39,968 bases of DNA from Candidatus Gastranaerophilales bacterium (GTDB lineage: Bacteria; Cyanobacteriota; Vampirovibrionia; Gastranaerophilales; Gastranaerophilaceae): contig CALUTF010000015.1 of NCBI GenBank assembly GCA_944323595.1, forward strand, positions 1 to 39,968, given 5' to 3'. Within the stretch, counting starts at the first letter, position 1, and every line of letters begins with the position of its first letter. A program made the position numbers and the translations under genes. The notes beneath the pieces are model-generated. The model was not told the origin of the DNA and made no database searches. It was given only the letters and a program-made list of their open reading frames with translations. Of the stretch, positions 23,988-31,772 are shown piece after piece.

Positions 23988-24311
23988 ATGGACTTCAAGA
24001 AGACAGTTAATGAAAATATAAAAATCCTTAGAGAAAAGAATAATCTTTCACAGGAACAATTTGCTGAAATGGTAGGTCTTTCTACAAAAGGTGTTAGCAA
24101 TATTGAACGTAACCTGTATCTACCTAAAGCCAAAACTATAGATAAAATCTGCGAAGTATTTAACATAACCCCTGATGTATTATGCAGACCGGCTGCGTTA
24201 CCAAATAAAAACAAATTGGACATTATACATCACATTAATTCAATTCTCGGGACACTTGAAGTGGAAGAACTTGAACAAATCTTTAAAATTGCCAAAACTT
24301 TTGAGAAATAG
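23988..24311 (+). CDS. XRE-family HTH regulator
   Basis: A 107-aa regulator. The helix-turn-helix (about 9-63) reads IKILREKNNLSQEQFAEMVG then STKGVSNIERNLYLPKAKTI, the usual Cro/CI pattern. The C-terminal 35 residues form a helix rich in Glu and Ile, possibly for oligomerisation. The start ATG 23988 has no Shine-Dalgarno. TAAAAT immediately before it (23981-23986) is too close to serve it, so either the transcript starts at the upstream extended -10 or the annotated start is imperfect. It borders the repeat array. Confidence 0.82.
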   Translation: MDFKKTVNENIKILREKNNLSQEQFAEMVGLSTKGVSNIERNLYLPKAKTIDKICEVFNITPDVLCRPAALPNKNKLDIIHHINSILGTLEVEELEQIFKIAKTFEK

Positions 24312-24399
24312 AAATATTGCTCTGAGTCTGGAAAGACGCATAAATATTGTCTTTCCCTTACAGAGGTCTCTCTGACGGAGCGAGGGAAATATAGTCTAT

Positions 24400-24553
24400 A
24401 CAAAAGCCGCCATTTTAAAGATGCTTAAAACTCTTTGAATATTTAATACAGGCGACAATTTGAAAGTTGAGGAGTCCTATTGATGCAAACATGATGTTTG
24501 CCACCTCACCCCTACCCCCTCTCCTTAACAAGGAGAGGGGAAGAACGGTTTCT
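24400..24553 (+). repeat. 153-bp family repeat, unit 1
   Basis: Complete unit in order: ACAAAAGCCG head, AAACTCTTTGAATATTTAAT body, AGGCGAC, a variable stretch, GAGGAGTCCTATTGAT, hairpin 1 GCAAACA-TGA-TGTTTGC (24485-24501), CACCTCACCCCTAC, and hairpin 2 CCCCTCTCCTT-AAC-AAGGAGAGGGG (24516-24540). Confidence 0.9.
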
Positions 24554-24660
24554 ACAAAAGCCGCTATTTTAAAGATGCCCAAAACTTCTTGAACATCTAT
24601 TACAGGCGACTGCTCCGAGGTTGAGGAGTAGTATTGATGCAAACACTTCGTTTGCTGGAG
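24554..24660 (+). repeat. 153-bp family repeat, unit 2 (cut short)
   Basis: Same head and body as unit 1 with hairpin 1 as GCAAAC-ACTTC-GTTTGC (24639-24655). After it the usual CACCTCACCCC block is absent and unrelated sequence leads into module B, so this unit was interrupted. Confidence 0.85.
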
Positions 24661-24697
24661 GAAGGTTCGGAAACGTAGTTTCTGACTACTCGTTTCA

Positions 24698-24816
24698 TTT
24701 AGACGCGTTTTTCTCTTTCTCATGTGCTGTTTCTTTCTCTTTTACTCGCAATAAAAGAGAAAGAAATGAACATCAAAGAAGATTTTTTGTCGGATTAGTA
24801 AATCCGACCTACATTG
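24698..24816 (+). repeat. Two-hairpin dispersed repeat (module B), copy 2
   Basis: Reverse complement of 96-211 with few differences. The 15-bp stem is 24730-24744 with 24752-24766. The 8-bp stem is 24789-24796 with 24801-24808. The long-stem loop is identical to copy 1 when read in the same orientation. Here the element sits inside the 153-bp array, between units 2 and 3. Confidence 0.88.
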
Positions 24817-24841
24817 CTGCCCCTATCGTTTGCCCCTCCCC

Positions 24842-24877
24842 AGATTTTGCACGAAAACAAGTTTTCGGCAAAAATCT
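24842..24877 (+). repeat. Long imperfect hairpin
   Basis: AGATTTTGC-A-CGAAAAC (24842-24858) pairs with GTTTTCG-G-CAAAAATCT (24861-24877) around a 2-base loop, with one mismatch and one extra A. It stands where hairpin 1 of a 153-bp unit would be expected, followed by a C/G-rich block (24879-24900), so it may be a diverged unit. Confidence 0.7.
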
Positions 24878-24910
24878 TCCCCTCCCTCAAGGGGCGGGGA
24901 AAAACAGTTT

Positions 24911-25064
24911 ACGCAAAAGCCGATATTTCAAAGATATTTAAAACTCCTTGAATATCTTCGAAAGGCGACTTTTTGAAAGTTGAGGAGTCATATTGATGCA
25001 AACTTATGTTTGCCACCTCACCTCTACCCCCTCTCCTTAACAAGGAGAGGGGAAGCACAGTTTA
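24911..25064 (+). repeat. 153-bp family repeat, unit 3
   Basis: Complete unit starting ACGCAAAAGCCG. Hairpin 1 is GCAAAC-TTAT-GTTTGC (24998-25013) and hairpin 2 is the perfect 11-bp form with AAC loop. The variable stretch differs from the neighbouring units. Confidence 0.88.
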
Positions 25065-25065
25065 G

Positions 25066-25218
25066 ACAAAAGCCGACATTTTAAAGATGTTTAAAACTCC
25101 TTGAATATCTAATACAGGCGACTGTTCCGACATTGAGGAGTAGTATTGATGCAAACTTATGTTTGCCACCTCACCCCTACCCCCTCTCCTTGTTAAGTAG
25201 AGGGGAAGAACGGTTTCT
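25066..25218 (+). repeat. 153-bp family repeat, unit 4
   Basis: Complete unit. Hairpin 1 is at 25151-25166. Hairpin 2 is the variant with CCTTGTTAAGT at its tip, which keeps the outer CCCCTCT/AGAGGGG pairing and forms a new inner CTT/AAG pair. Confidence 0.88.
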
Positions 25219-25320
25219 ACAAAAGCCGCCATTTTAAAGATGTTTAAAACTCCTTGAATATTTAATACAGGCGACTGTTCCAATGTTGAGGAGTAGTATT
25301 GATGCAAACTTATGTTTGCT
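25219..25320 (+). repeat. 153-bp family repeat, unit 5 (ends at gene)
   Basis: Head and body as in the other units, hairpin 1 at 25304-25319, then the unit stops a few bases before the TAG of the convergent gene at 25326. Hairpin 2 is missing. Confidence 0.85.
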
Positions 25321-25325
25321 GTTTG

Positions 25326-26843
25326 CTAAGAGAATGCTTTGAATGAACGCTCCATGTTCTTATCCAGCACGCTCTTTATTGAATCGTACTCTGTCTGCAA
25401 GGCATTGTGTTCTGTGTCTAATTTCTTGATGTCATTGTCGTATTCTTTGTCTTTTGCCTGTATGTCGCGTAACGCCTGATTGTATTTTACTTCTGCTTTT
25501 GTGATTGCCAGTTCGTCTGTTACTTCAACGATATCTGAGGTTGATGACCAGCTTGTTGCCTGCCATGTTTTGTTTTCAAGCTCTGTTGTTGTGTCGTAAT
25601 CTTCGTTGAACACAACTTTTTCAAGCGTAATCTCGCCGGATTCAAGTGCAAATTTTAACCATTCCGGACTGTTTATCAGTGTTTCATCAAACTCTACCCA
25701 GCTTTGCTCTTCTTCTTTTGTTTTTTCAAAGTATTTTTCGTTCAAATAGCTGTGGTCGTTAAAGTCAGGGTCAGTAGCGCTCTGCATAAATTCTTCGTCA
25801 AAAACTGCGCCATTCATGCGGTACCAGAGGTTTGTGTACCATTCTGCCTTGTCAGGGTCTGTGATTTCTATATCGGTAATTGTTTTCATCTGCGGGGGTT
25901 CATTCTCCCACTTTATAAGCTCGTCGTTATAACCTTTTTCATCAAAAACTTCTATTATTTCTTTTTTCGCCTGTTTCAAGTCGTGGTCAATTAGGTGGAA
26001 AAATTCCTGTACCAGAGCTTCTTCTTCTGGAGTATCAATATCGCCACCGTATGAATCACCGTCTGTATGTGTAAAATGAGCTTTCCATAATAAATCTACT
26101 GCCGCTTGATATACGCTTTTGCCAGCGTGGGGACATCCAGGTTCACTACAGCATTGTGCGTCATGAATTCCGGCTGCAACTGTAGGCATCGGGTGTCTGT
26201 CGTGTGACCAGTGCCAATCGCCGCCGCTTGTTACTTCAAATTTTTCTTTGGTACTTGTTTCGTGTATACCAGGCCCGAGCATACTTGCCAAAACGTGCAT
26301 ATAGCAGTTTTTACCCTGCTGTGAGAAAGAGTAACAGCTACTTGCTTCTCGCATAAAAGCTTCATAAAGCTCATTTGTTTCAGTATTTATCTCTTTCTCC
26401 GTAGTAAAATCTTCTTCTTTCGGTTTTCTGGTTTTCCAGTCTGCAAGCCAATCGGGGTCTACGACTTCTTTTTCCGTCATCTCAGCGCAATTATTTAACA
26501 CTAAAAATTCATCACGGTTTTCAGCCTGTTGGAAAGTTGTTGCATCCCCGTGATTGACCATTACTTGTCCTGCACGATTTACAAGTCCGTACTGATTTTT
26601 TAGCGGCTGGTATTGCAGGATTATACTAGCCGTCAAGTCATAAAGTGTTTGTTCCCCGTTTGAATCATAATAAACGTACTGTAATTTTGTCGCATTCAAA
26701 GCTTCCATATACTCATCACTTGCCGCCTGCGTTTCGTTTGCAAGGCGAACTTTACTGTTCGCAACCATTTGCGAACGGAATTCGTTATTAGTTAATCTGG
26801 TGGTTATACTCAGGAGTCTTGCCTGAGATGCTGCCATTCCCAT
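25326..26843 (-). CDS. Lineage-specific MGMAASQARLL-type protein
   Basis: A 505-aa protein of unknown function. The N-terminal 70 residues, starting MGMAASQARLLSITTRLT, form a helical Asn/Gln/Ser-rich segment. I recall this opening from multi-copy proteins of Gastranaerophilales but could not check. The C-terminal 60 residues are a long charged coiled coil ending in DKNMERSFKAFS. The centre (about 150-420) is acidic and Trp-rich, with a Cys/His cluster (DAQCCSEPGCPHAG, near 228-241) that could bind metal. Helical ends flanking a variable centre recall flagellin-like or type III-secreted proteins, but no homology is shown. The start is ATG 26843 or 26837, with AAAGGA further upstream. Confidence 0.75.
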   Translation of the reverse strand: MGMAASQARLLSITTRLTNNEFRSQMVANSKVRLANETQAASDEYMEALNATKLQYVYYDSNGEQTLYDLTASIILQYQPLKNQYGLVNRAGQVMVNHGDATTFQQAENRDEFLVLNNCAEMTEKEVVDPDWLADWKTRKPKEEDFTTEKEINTETNELYEAFMREASSCYSFSQQGKNCYMHVLASMLGPGIHETSTKEKFEVTSGGDWHWSHDRHPMPTVAAGIHDAQCCSEPGCPHAGKSVYQAAVDLLWKAHFTHTDGDSYGGDIDTPEEEALVQEFFHLIDHDLKQAKKEIIEVFDEKGYNDELIKWENEPPQMKTITDIEITDPDKAEWYTNLWYRMNGAVFDEEFMQSATDPDFNDHSYLNEKYFEKTKEEEQSWVEFDETLINSPEWLKFALESGEITLEKVVFNEDYDTTTELENKTWQATSWSSTSDIVEVTDELAITKAEVKYNQALRDIQAKDKEYDNDIKKLDTEHNALQTEYDSIKSVLDKNMERSFKAFS

Positions 26844-26967
26844 AGGATTAGCTGTTCCTTTCGTTAAAATCAGTACGTTAATTCATATATCGGCATTTTT
26901 GCTTGATTTATTTGATCTTTTTGGAAACTTGTAACAAATGTTTACATAAAAAATTCAACAAATCTGA

Positions 26968-26976
26968 TGTTAAAAT
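26968..26976 (+). promoter_or_regulatory. Extended -10 promoter of the glucokinase gene
   Basis: TGT-TAAAAT, an extended -10, about 58 bases before ATG 27035. No better box lies closer to the gene. Confidence 0.45.
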
Positions 26977-27034
26977 AATTTGTTTGTCTTAATATAAGAA
27001 TACGGTTTATTTTTACTAAGGGGATATAAAAGAG

Positions 27035-27988
27035 ATGAAAAAAAACAGAATAGGAATTGACGTAGGCGGAACAAACGTTAAGATTGCATTAGTAGATGAC
27101 AGCGGAAAAATCATATATTCAAATTCAGTGCCCACACGTGCAGAAATGGGCTATGAATATACAGTAAACAATATTAAACAGGCAATATATGACCTGATGA
27201 AAGAAACCAAACTTACTGCAAAAGATATAGAGGGAATAGGATTTGGTTTTCCGGGGCAGGTTGACTACAAATCAGGCATAGTAAGATTAGCGCCGAATAT
27301 TCCGGGCTGGGTAGAAGTTCCTATTGCCAAAATGATAGAAGATGAATTTCACATACCTACACGCGTTGATAATGACGTAAGATGTGCAGCTTTAGGCGAA
27401 TTAAAATACGGAGCAGGAAAAGGCTGTGAAAATTTAATTTGTATAACAGTCGGCACAGGTATCGGTTCCGGATTAATTGTAAACGGCAAACTGGTCAGAG
27501 GCGCATCAAATGCTGCAGGGGAAATCGGACACATCAAATTACAAATCCATGACGGACCTATCTGCGGCTGCGGTGATACCGGATGTATGGAAGCATTCGC
27601 ATCAGGACCGGCTATTGTAGCTATGGCGGAAGAATATATTCTAGGCGGTAAATCAACAAAATACAGAGAAATGGCTAACGGCGGCGACATAACACCGTTT
27701 ATAGTAGCAGAAGCCGCGAAAGCCGGCGATCCTGTTGCAAGAAGAATTTTCTCAAGAATAGGTGAATATATCGGTATAGGTATGGCAAGTGTTGTTAACC
27801 TGCTTAACCCTGAAAAGATTATTATAGGCGGCGGGGTAGCTGATGCCGGAGATATTCTTCTTGAACCGTTAAAAGAAACATTAAAAAAACGTGCGATGAA
27901 AATTGCAGGCGAAACCGTAGAAGTAGTTCCGGCTCAACTGGGGAATACTGCCGGAGTTATCGGTGCAAGCCTTTTGATTGAAAGTTAG
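27035..27988 (+). CDS. glk: ROK-family glucokinase
   Basis: A 317-aa cytoplasmic sugar kinase that phosphorylates glucose at the entry to glycolysis. It has the ATP-binding GIDVGGTNVKIAL (about 7-19), GFGFPGQVD, the catalytic-Asp region RVDNDVRCAALGE, VGTGIGSGLIVNG, and the ROK zinc motif CGCGDTGCMEAFASG (from about 177) preceded by GEIGHIKL. All residues of an active enzyme are present. The start is ATG 27035 with AAGGGG 11 bases upstream. It is convergent with the TPR gene. Confidence 0.92.
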   Translation: MKKNRIGIDVGGTNVKIALVDDSGKIIYSNSVPTRAEMGYEYTVNNIKQAIYDLMKETKLTAKDIEGIGFGFPGQVDYKSGIVRLAPNIPGWVEVPIAKMIEDEFHIPTRVDNDVRCAALGELKYGAGKGCENLICITVGTGIGSGLIVNGKLVRGASNAAGEIGHIKLQIHDGPICGCGDTGCMEAFASGPAIVAMAEEYILGGKSTKYREMANGGDITPFIVAEAAKAGDPVARRIFSRIGEYIGIGMASVVNLLNPEKIIIGGGVADAGDILLEPLKETLKKRAMKIAGETVEVVPAQLGNTAGVIGASLLIES

Positions 27989-28006
27989 GTAAGATAATCA
28001 AACACC

Positions 28007-29572
28007 TTAGCCAAGCTGGCTTAACTTTTCCGTAATCCGGTTAAGCAACTCTTCATCATTAGTTTTTTTAGCGAAAGCCTGTGCTTTTTCAAACAAACCG
28101 CGGGCTTTATTCGGGCTGCTGTATTCAAGCATAATTTCGCCGGCACTCATGTAATTTTGTGCAACTTTTGACGGTGCATCGGCATCGGTATAATTTTGCA
28201 CGGCACGTGAGTATAATTTTAAAGCTTCCTGCGGCTCTCCAAATCTGTCGTAGGCTTTTCCGGTACTTGATGCTATATAACCTTTTACTCTTGAATTATC
28301 TGTCTGCTCGGCAAGTCCGTCTGCTATTTCGTAATAGTCAAAAGCTTCCCGTTCATACATATCAGTATATATATTACCGATTTTGGTCATGGAAGTTGAC
28401 TGTGCAACAAGATTTTCAGCTTCTCCGGCAAATGATACCGTTGCAAAGTAGTGGTCTAAAGCAGGTGTTATCTGGTTGACGTCATCATATATCTGCGCCA
28501 TTGAATAGTGTGATTTTGTCTTAATATTATTGTCTTCTGTGCTTTTTGATGACATATTAAAGCTTTTTAAGGCCTGTGAGTAGTACTGATGTTCCTGATA
28601 GATTTTTCCTATTTCAAAGAAAATTTTTGACTGGGTTTCTGTATCCCCGATTTCATTTGCCCTGACCAGTGCCTGTTGAAAAGCTTCTATTGCTTTTTTA
28701 GGTTCGTTGGCATAGGCAAGCTTCTTTGATTTGAGGAATAACGATTTTAACTCTTTATCCTGTGGTATTAAAGATGATGTTTGTTCTTCTGTTTTCTGTG
28801 GTTGTGCAGCGGTATTTTCTTCTGTTGCAACTTTTGTTGCAGTAGATTCAGATTTAACCTTATTATCCTGCTCAAGAGAACCTTCCGGAAATTTTACCAG
28901 AAATTGCGGATTTACATCTTCTTCGTTATATTTAAAATCTATTTGCTGGAGAAAAAGAGCATCAACCCAATTTTCAACAACTTTTGATTTTTTATTCAAG
29001 GTTTCTGAAATATAATTATCAAGAATAGTTGATGCATTTTTAAGGTTGGATTTAACAAGTTTTGTATCAGGATGCGCACTTGTAACCTCATCCTGTACAA
29101 GAGAAATATATTTATCAACCTTGCTCTTTAATTCTTCCGGTGTTCCTATTGCAATAGCTGTGTTGTTAAAATCTTTTATAATTTGTGCAATATTAATATT
29201 TGAACTTCTGTTCAGGGCGTTTAAAGAGGCATTCGGAACAGCTTCATTTGCAGCTGCAGTATTTGTAGTTTGTGTTTGGACAGCTCCGGTATTGCCGGTT
29301 GTACGCTGCGGAATTGTTGTAAAAAATGAACGCTGCGGCTGATTTGAATAGACATTTGGGGGATATGATGATTGAATTTGTTGATACGCAGGGGTGTGAG
29401 AAGGTAATCTTTGTTCAATGTATTGAAGACCTTTACTTCTGCCATTCTGGGAAGCCTGTTCTTCCCGTTGGGCATTAGCGGATTTTTCCTCATCCTGTTT
29501 CTTTTTGACGAGGCTTCTTCCATCTTTGACGACATATGGACGTTGGTATACGTTATTAAAATTCAACCCCAT
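28007..29572 (-). CDS. Tetratricopeptide-repeat protein
   Basis: A 521-aa protein. Residues about 1-120 are Gln/Asn/Ser/Thr-rich and disordered. Residues 125-215 are a helical segment, then a second low-complexity linker runs to about 275. From there to the end run about six TPR motifs, for example AYANEPKKAIEAFQQALVRA, FEIGKIYQEHQYYSQALKSF and AYDRFGEPQEALKLYSRAVQ. No signal peptide is seen. TPR arrays bind proteins, and the client is unknown. A very similar composition in the neighbouring large genes suggests a set of lineage-specific structural or regulatory proteins. Confidence 0.85.
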   Translation of the reverse strand: MGLNFNNVYQRPYVVKDGRSLVKKKQDEEKSANAQREEQASQNGRSKGLQYIEQRLPSHTPAYQQIQSSYPPNVYSNQPQRSFFTTIPQRTTGNTGAVQTQTTNTAAANEAVPNASLNALNRSSNINIAQIIKDFNNTAIAIGTPEELKSKVDKYISLVQDEVTSAHPDTKLVKSNLKNASTILDNYISETLNKKSKVVENWVDALFLQQIDFKYNEEDVNPQFLVKFPEGSLEQDNKVKSESTATKVATEENTAAQPQKTEEQTSSLIPQDKELKSLFLKSKKLAYANEPKKAIEAFQQALVRANEIGDTETQSKIFFEIGKIYQEHQYYSQALKSFNMSSKSTEDNNIKTKSHYSMAQIYDDVNQITPALDHYFATVSFAGEAENLVAQSTSMTKIGNIYTDMYEREAFDYYEIADGLAEQTDNSRVKGYIASSTGKAYDRFGEPQEALKLYSRAVQNYTDADAPSKVAQNYMSAGEIMLEYSSPNKARGLFEKAQAFAKKTNDEELLNRITEKLSQLG

Positions 29573-29914
29573 TTTAAGTCTTTAATACCTTTCTATTCAC
29601 CATAATTACTACTACGGCAACTTCTACTATATCCTAATTTTTGTGAACATTGCTCATACTTTCGTATGAAATCCACATTTTTTATTTAAGGTTTTTTTTT
29701 AAGAAGTCAACAGTGTTGCACCATGCATGTTACAGACATTTGTTACAAAATGTTAACTTGAAGATTTTGCCATTTGACAAGGGTTTTGGCCTATTTTTTA
29801 CATGAAAACCCTCTTATTCATGCAATTTTGAGAGATAAAAATTTTTTATAAAAGCATAGGGGATAATTAAAGTAAATAATTTTCTTTTCACGGGGAAAAT
29901 TGAAAGGGGAAAAA
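29573..29914. other. 342-bp intergenic region with divergent promoters
   Basis: No gene is visible. It separates the TPR gene (leftward) and the LysM-like gene (rightward). It holds TTGACA at 29774-29779 without a good -10 at 17 bases, and an inverted repeat AGGGTTTT/AAAACCCT (29780-29788 with 29805-29813) that spans likely promoter sequence. A long T-run lies at 29691-29699. The inverted repeat could be an operator. Confidence 0.4.
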
Positions 29915-31717
29915 ATGTCACTACAAGAATTACGATTTCAAATGGCTCTGAATGGCGGCAGTACAAATGGTGTAATTCCCAAACAACTTACACCGGAAGA
30001 ACTTGCTGCAAAGAAAAAAGCACAAGAAGAACTTATGGAAAAACTCAAACTGGCATCAGATACATTGAGTAAAACAGACAATCTTCAACTTAACGGTAAA
30101 AAGAACAAACAAAACCGTAAAGTAAGGTTGAATGCTTTAACAGAGTATTTCAAAAACGGCGGATTTGGTTTGACAGAAAAAGAAGCAAAAGAATTTGCAG
30201 AATTTGCTCTAAAAGATGAACAGGCGGAACAACGTGTTGAACATACCCGCTTGTATTTTGATAAAGACAAATATAATGCAAATAAAAAACAGGACAAACA
30301 AGAAGGCTTTGAAGCAGAATACATAAAAAATAAAACCGTAAGAAAAGCAATCCTAGCAAGACCGGAATTATTCTTTGAACAAAATCCGGACGGTTCATTC
30401 AAACTTGATGAAAAAGGTCAAATGATATTCTCTCAAGCAAAATATAATAATACATTGCTTGAACATACAGGTGACTATAGAATGGAACTCAGTGAAAGAG
30501 CAAACCTTGCATCTGAAATGGATGTCAAAAAACGTCACGCTAAAAAGATGGCAAAATACGGAAACTTTGATTATGAAAAAGACAGAACATGGTTATACAG
30601 AGCAGCTGGCATTCTTGCAGGAACAGGATTAGGAATTCTGACAGGCGGAATTCTCGGTAAATATTCACATACAAATATTGATATATCTCACCTGTCTCAA
30701 GCTATAGATGCAGAAAACGGAGAATTGCTTGCTGAAAAATTAAAAGAAGTCAATATCTCTAAATCAAAATTAAAACCATACGCAGCAGTAGGCGGATTAA
30801 GCGCATTACTTCCATCAATAGGTTTATCAATGTTCATAAAAGACAGGGGTAAATCAAGCATAATGCAAACAACTGCAGAAAACATTGTTCAAAACGGTGT
30901 AGCATCAGTTAAAGGCGAAGATAACAAGAAAATGGTTTCAGGTATCTTAGAATTAATGGATGCCGCAGGATTAAAATATGAACAAAAAGTCAGATTGATA
31001 GAATTGACTCAGGGTATAGCATCAGGAGAACATACAACAGAACGTGAACTTGCGGTACTCGGTAAAGAAATGAAAGCAATACTGACACTTCCTGAAGACG
31101 AAGGAGATGAAGGTGAAGAAACAGTTGTTACTCCAACACCAACACCAACTCCAACTCCAACACCTACTCCAACTCCGACACCGGAGCCAACTGTCGAATA
31201 CGGTGCAAAAATTACACCTAGAACAATTACTGAAACAAAAGAAGAAGATATATTCCAATATCACCACACTGCAGGTGAATACTGGTCAGGTATCGCAAAA
31301 GAAATGTACGGCGTTGATGATGCAACTGCATACAAACTTGGTAAAGAATTGAAAAAACGTCACGGTTTTGCACCATCATCAGCAGATATGCCGAAGATTG
31401 TCAACATACCGAAAGAACTTCTTGGTCATAAAAGAAAATATGATAATGAAGATGATGTAAAACGTATCAGAAGTACAGAGGCAAGCAGCGGCAGACAAAG
31501 AGCAACAAGTTCTTTCCAACCGAAAAAGACGACCGAAACATCAACGGTATATGATGGTTCAGTTTCTAGAACAACAAATCCTGGTAAAGACAATGCACAA
31601 ACTGAATCAAAACAAGTCAAGACAGGTATGGAAGAACAAGAAGCTAAAACATGGTACGAAACAGCTTGGCAAACAATTAAAGAAGCGCCTGAAAAAATCG
31701 CAAAACTCTTTGAGTAA
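29915..31717 (+). CDS. Large protein with hydrophobic segments, Thr-Pro linker and LysM-like domain
   Basis: A 600-aa lineage-specific protein from ATG 29915, behind AAAGGGG. Residues about 1-225 are helical, charged and Lys-rich. Two glycine-rich hydrophobic stretches follow: AAGILAGTGLGILTGGILG (about 230) and AAVGGLSALLPSIGLSMFI (about 289). They could form a membrane hairpin. A helical domain leads to a Thr-Pro repeat linker (about 406-423). After it comes a stretch resembling a LysM motif (YHHTAGEYWSGIAKEMYG, ending PKIVNIPKELLG, about 444-500). The last 100 residues are polar. No N-terminal signal peptide is seen, so the topology is unclear. Peptidoglycan binding is an inference from the LysM resemblance. 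Confidence 0.75.
   Translation: MSLQELRFQMALNGGSTNGVIPKQLTPEELAAKKKAQEELMEKLKLASDTLSKTDNLQLNGKKNKQNRKVRLNALTEYFKNGGFGLTEKEAKEFAEFALKDEQAEQRVEHTRLYFDKDKYNANKKQDKQEGFEAEYIKNKTVRKAILARPELFFEQNPDGSFKLDEKGQMIFSQAKYNNTLLEHTGDYRMELSERANLASEMDVKKRHAKKMAKYGNFDYEKDRTWLYRAAGILAGTGLGILTGGILGKYSHTNIDISHLSQAIDAENGELLAEKLKEVNISKSKLKPYAAVGGLSALLPSIGLSMFIKDRGKSSIMQTTAENIVQNGVASVKGEDNKKMVSGILELMDAAGLKYEQKVRLIELTQGIASGEHTTERELAVLGKEMKAILTLPEDEGDEGEETVVTPTPTPTPTPTPTPTPTPEPTVEYGAKITPRTITETKEEDIFQYHHTAGEYWSGIAKEMYGVDDATAYKLGKELKKRHGFAPSSADMPKIVNIPKELLGHKRKYDNEDDVKRIRSTEASSGRQRATSSFQPKKTTETSTVYDGSVSRTTNPGKDNAQTESKQVKTGMEEQEAKTWYETAWQTIKEAPEKIAKLFE
31133..31186 (+). repeat. Hexanucleotide minisatellite encoding Thr-Pro
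   Basis: About nine tandem hexamers of the type ACNCCN encode the Thr-Pro linker. Third-position variation (aca, act, acc and ccg) shows it has drifted rather than expanded very recently. Copy-number change here would alter linker length without shifting the frame. Confidence 0.85.
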
Positions 31718-31744
31718 TGTAATCTCCCCAAATATAAAACCAGA

Positions 31745-31769
31745 AGCTCCCGCTCATGCGGGGGCTTTT
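31745..31769 (+). terminator. Terminator after the LysM-like gene
   Basis: A 9-bp stem, 31745-31753 with 31758-31766 (one G-T pair), a 4-base loop TCAT and a short T-run. It lies in the 55-base gap between convergent genes, so it may also serve ispE on the other strand. Confidence 0.8.
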
Positions 31770-31772
31770 GCA

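Larger units (their letters stand above)
24312..25325. repeat. About 1 kb composite repeat region, no genes
   Basis: This gap holds five copies or part-copies of a 153-154 bp unit, one copy of module B and a separate long hairpin. It runs from the HTH stop to within a base of the stop codon of the gene at 25326. Open frames are found within it (for example on the minus strand around 25062-25307), but they follow from the unit length being close to a multiple of three, not from a gene. The first part (24340-24399) holds a related C/G-rich palindromic lead-in. Confidence 0.85.

Noticed and set aside
24415-25307. Open frames within the array (24415-24723, 24621-24941, 25062-25307), and similarly 39764-39946
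   Set aside because: Unit length near a multiple of three keeps a frame open by itself. The products are the repeat translated, with no start signals.
24400-25320. CRISPR array
   Set aside because: Units are about 153 bp and mostly identical throughout. There is no short repeat with unique spacers of even length, and no cas genes nearby.
25326-26843. Calling the MGMAASQARLL protein a flagellin or T3SS filament
   Set aside because: Only the helical-ends layout is similar. No flagellin motif is recognised.
28731-29342. Plus-strand frames opposite the TPR gene
   Set aside because: Antisense shadows of a well-supported TPR coding frame.
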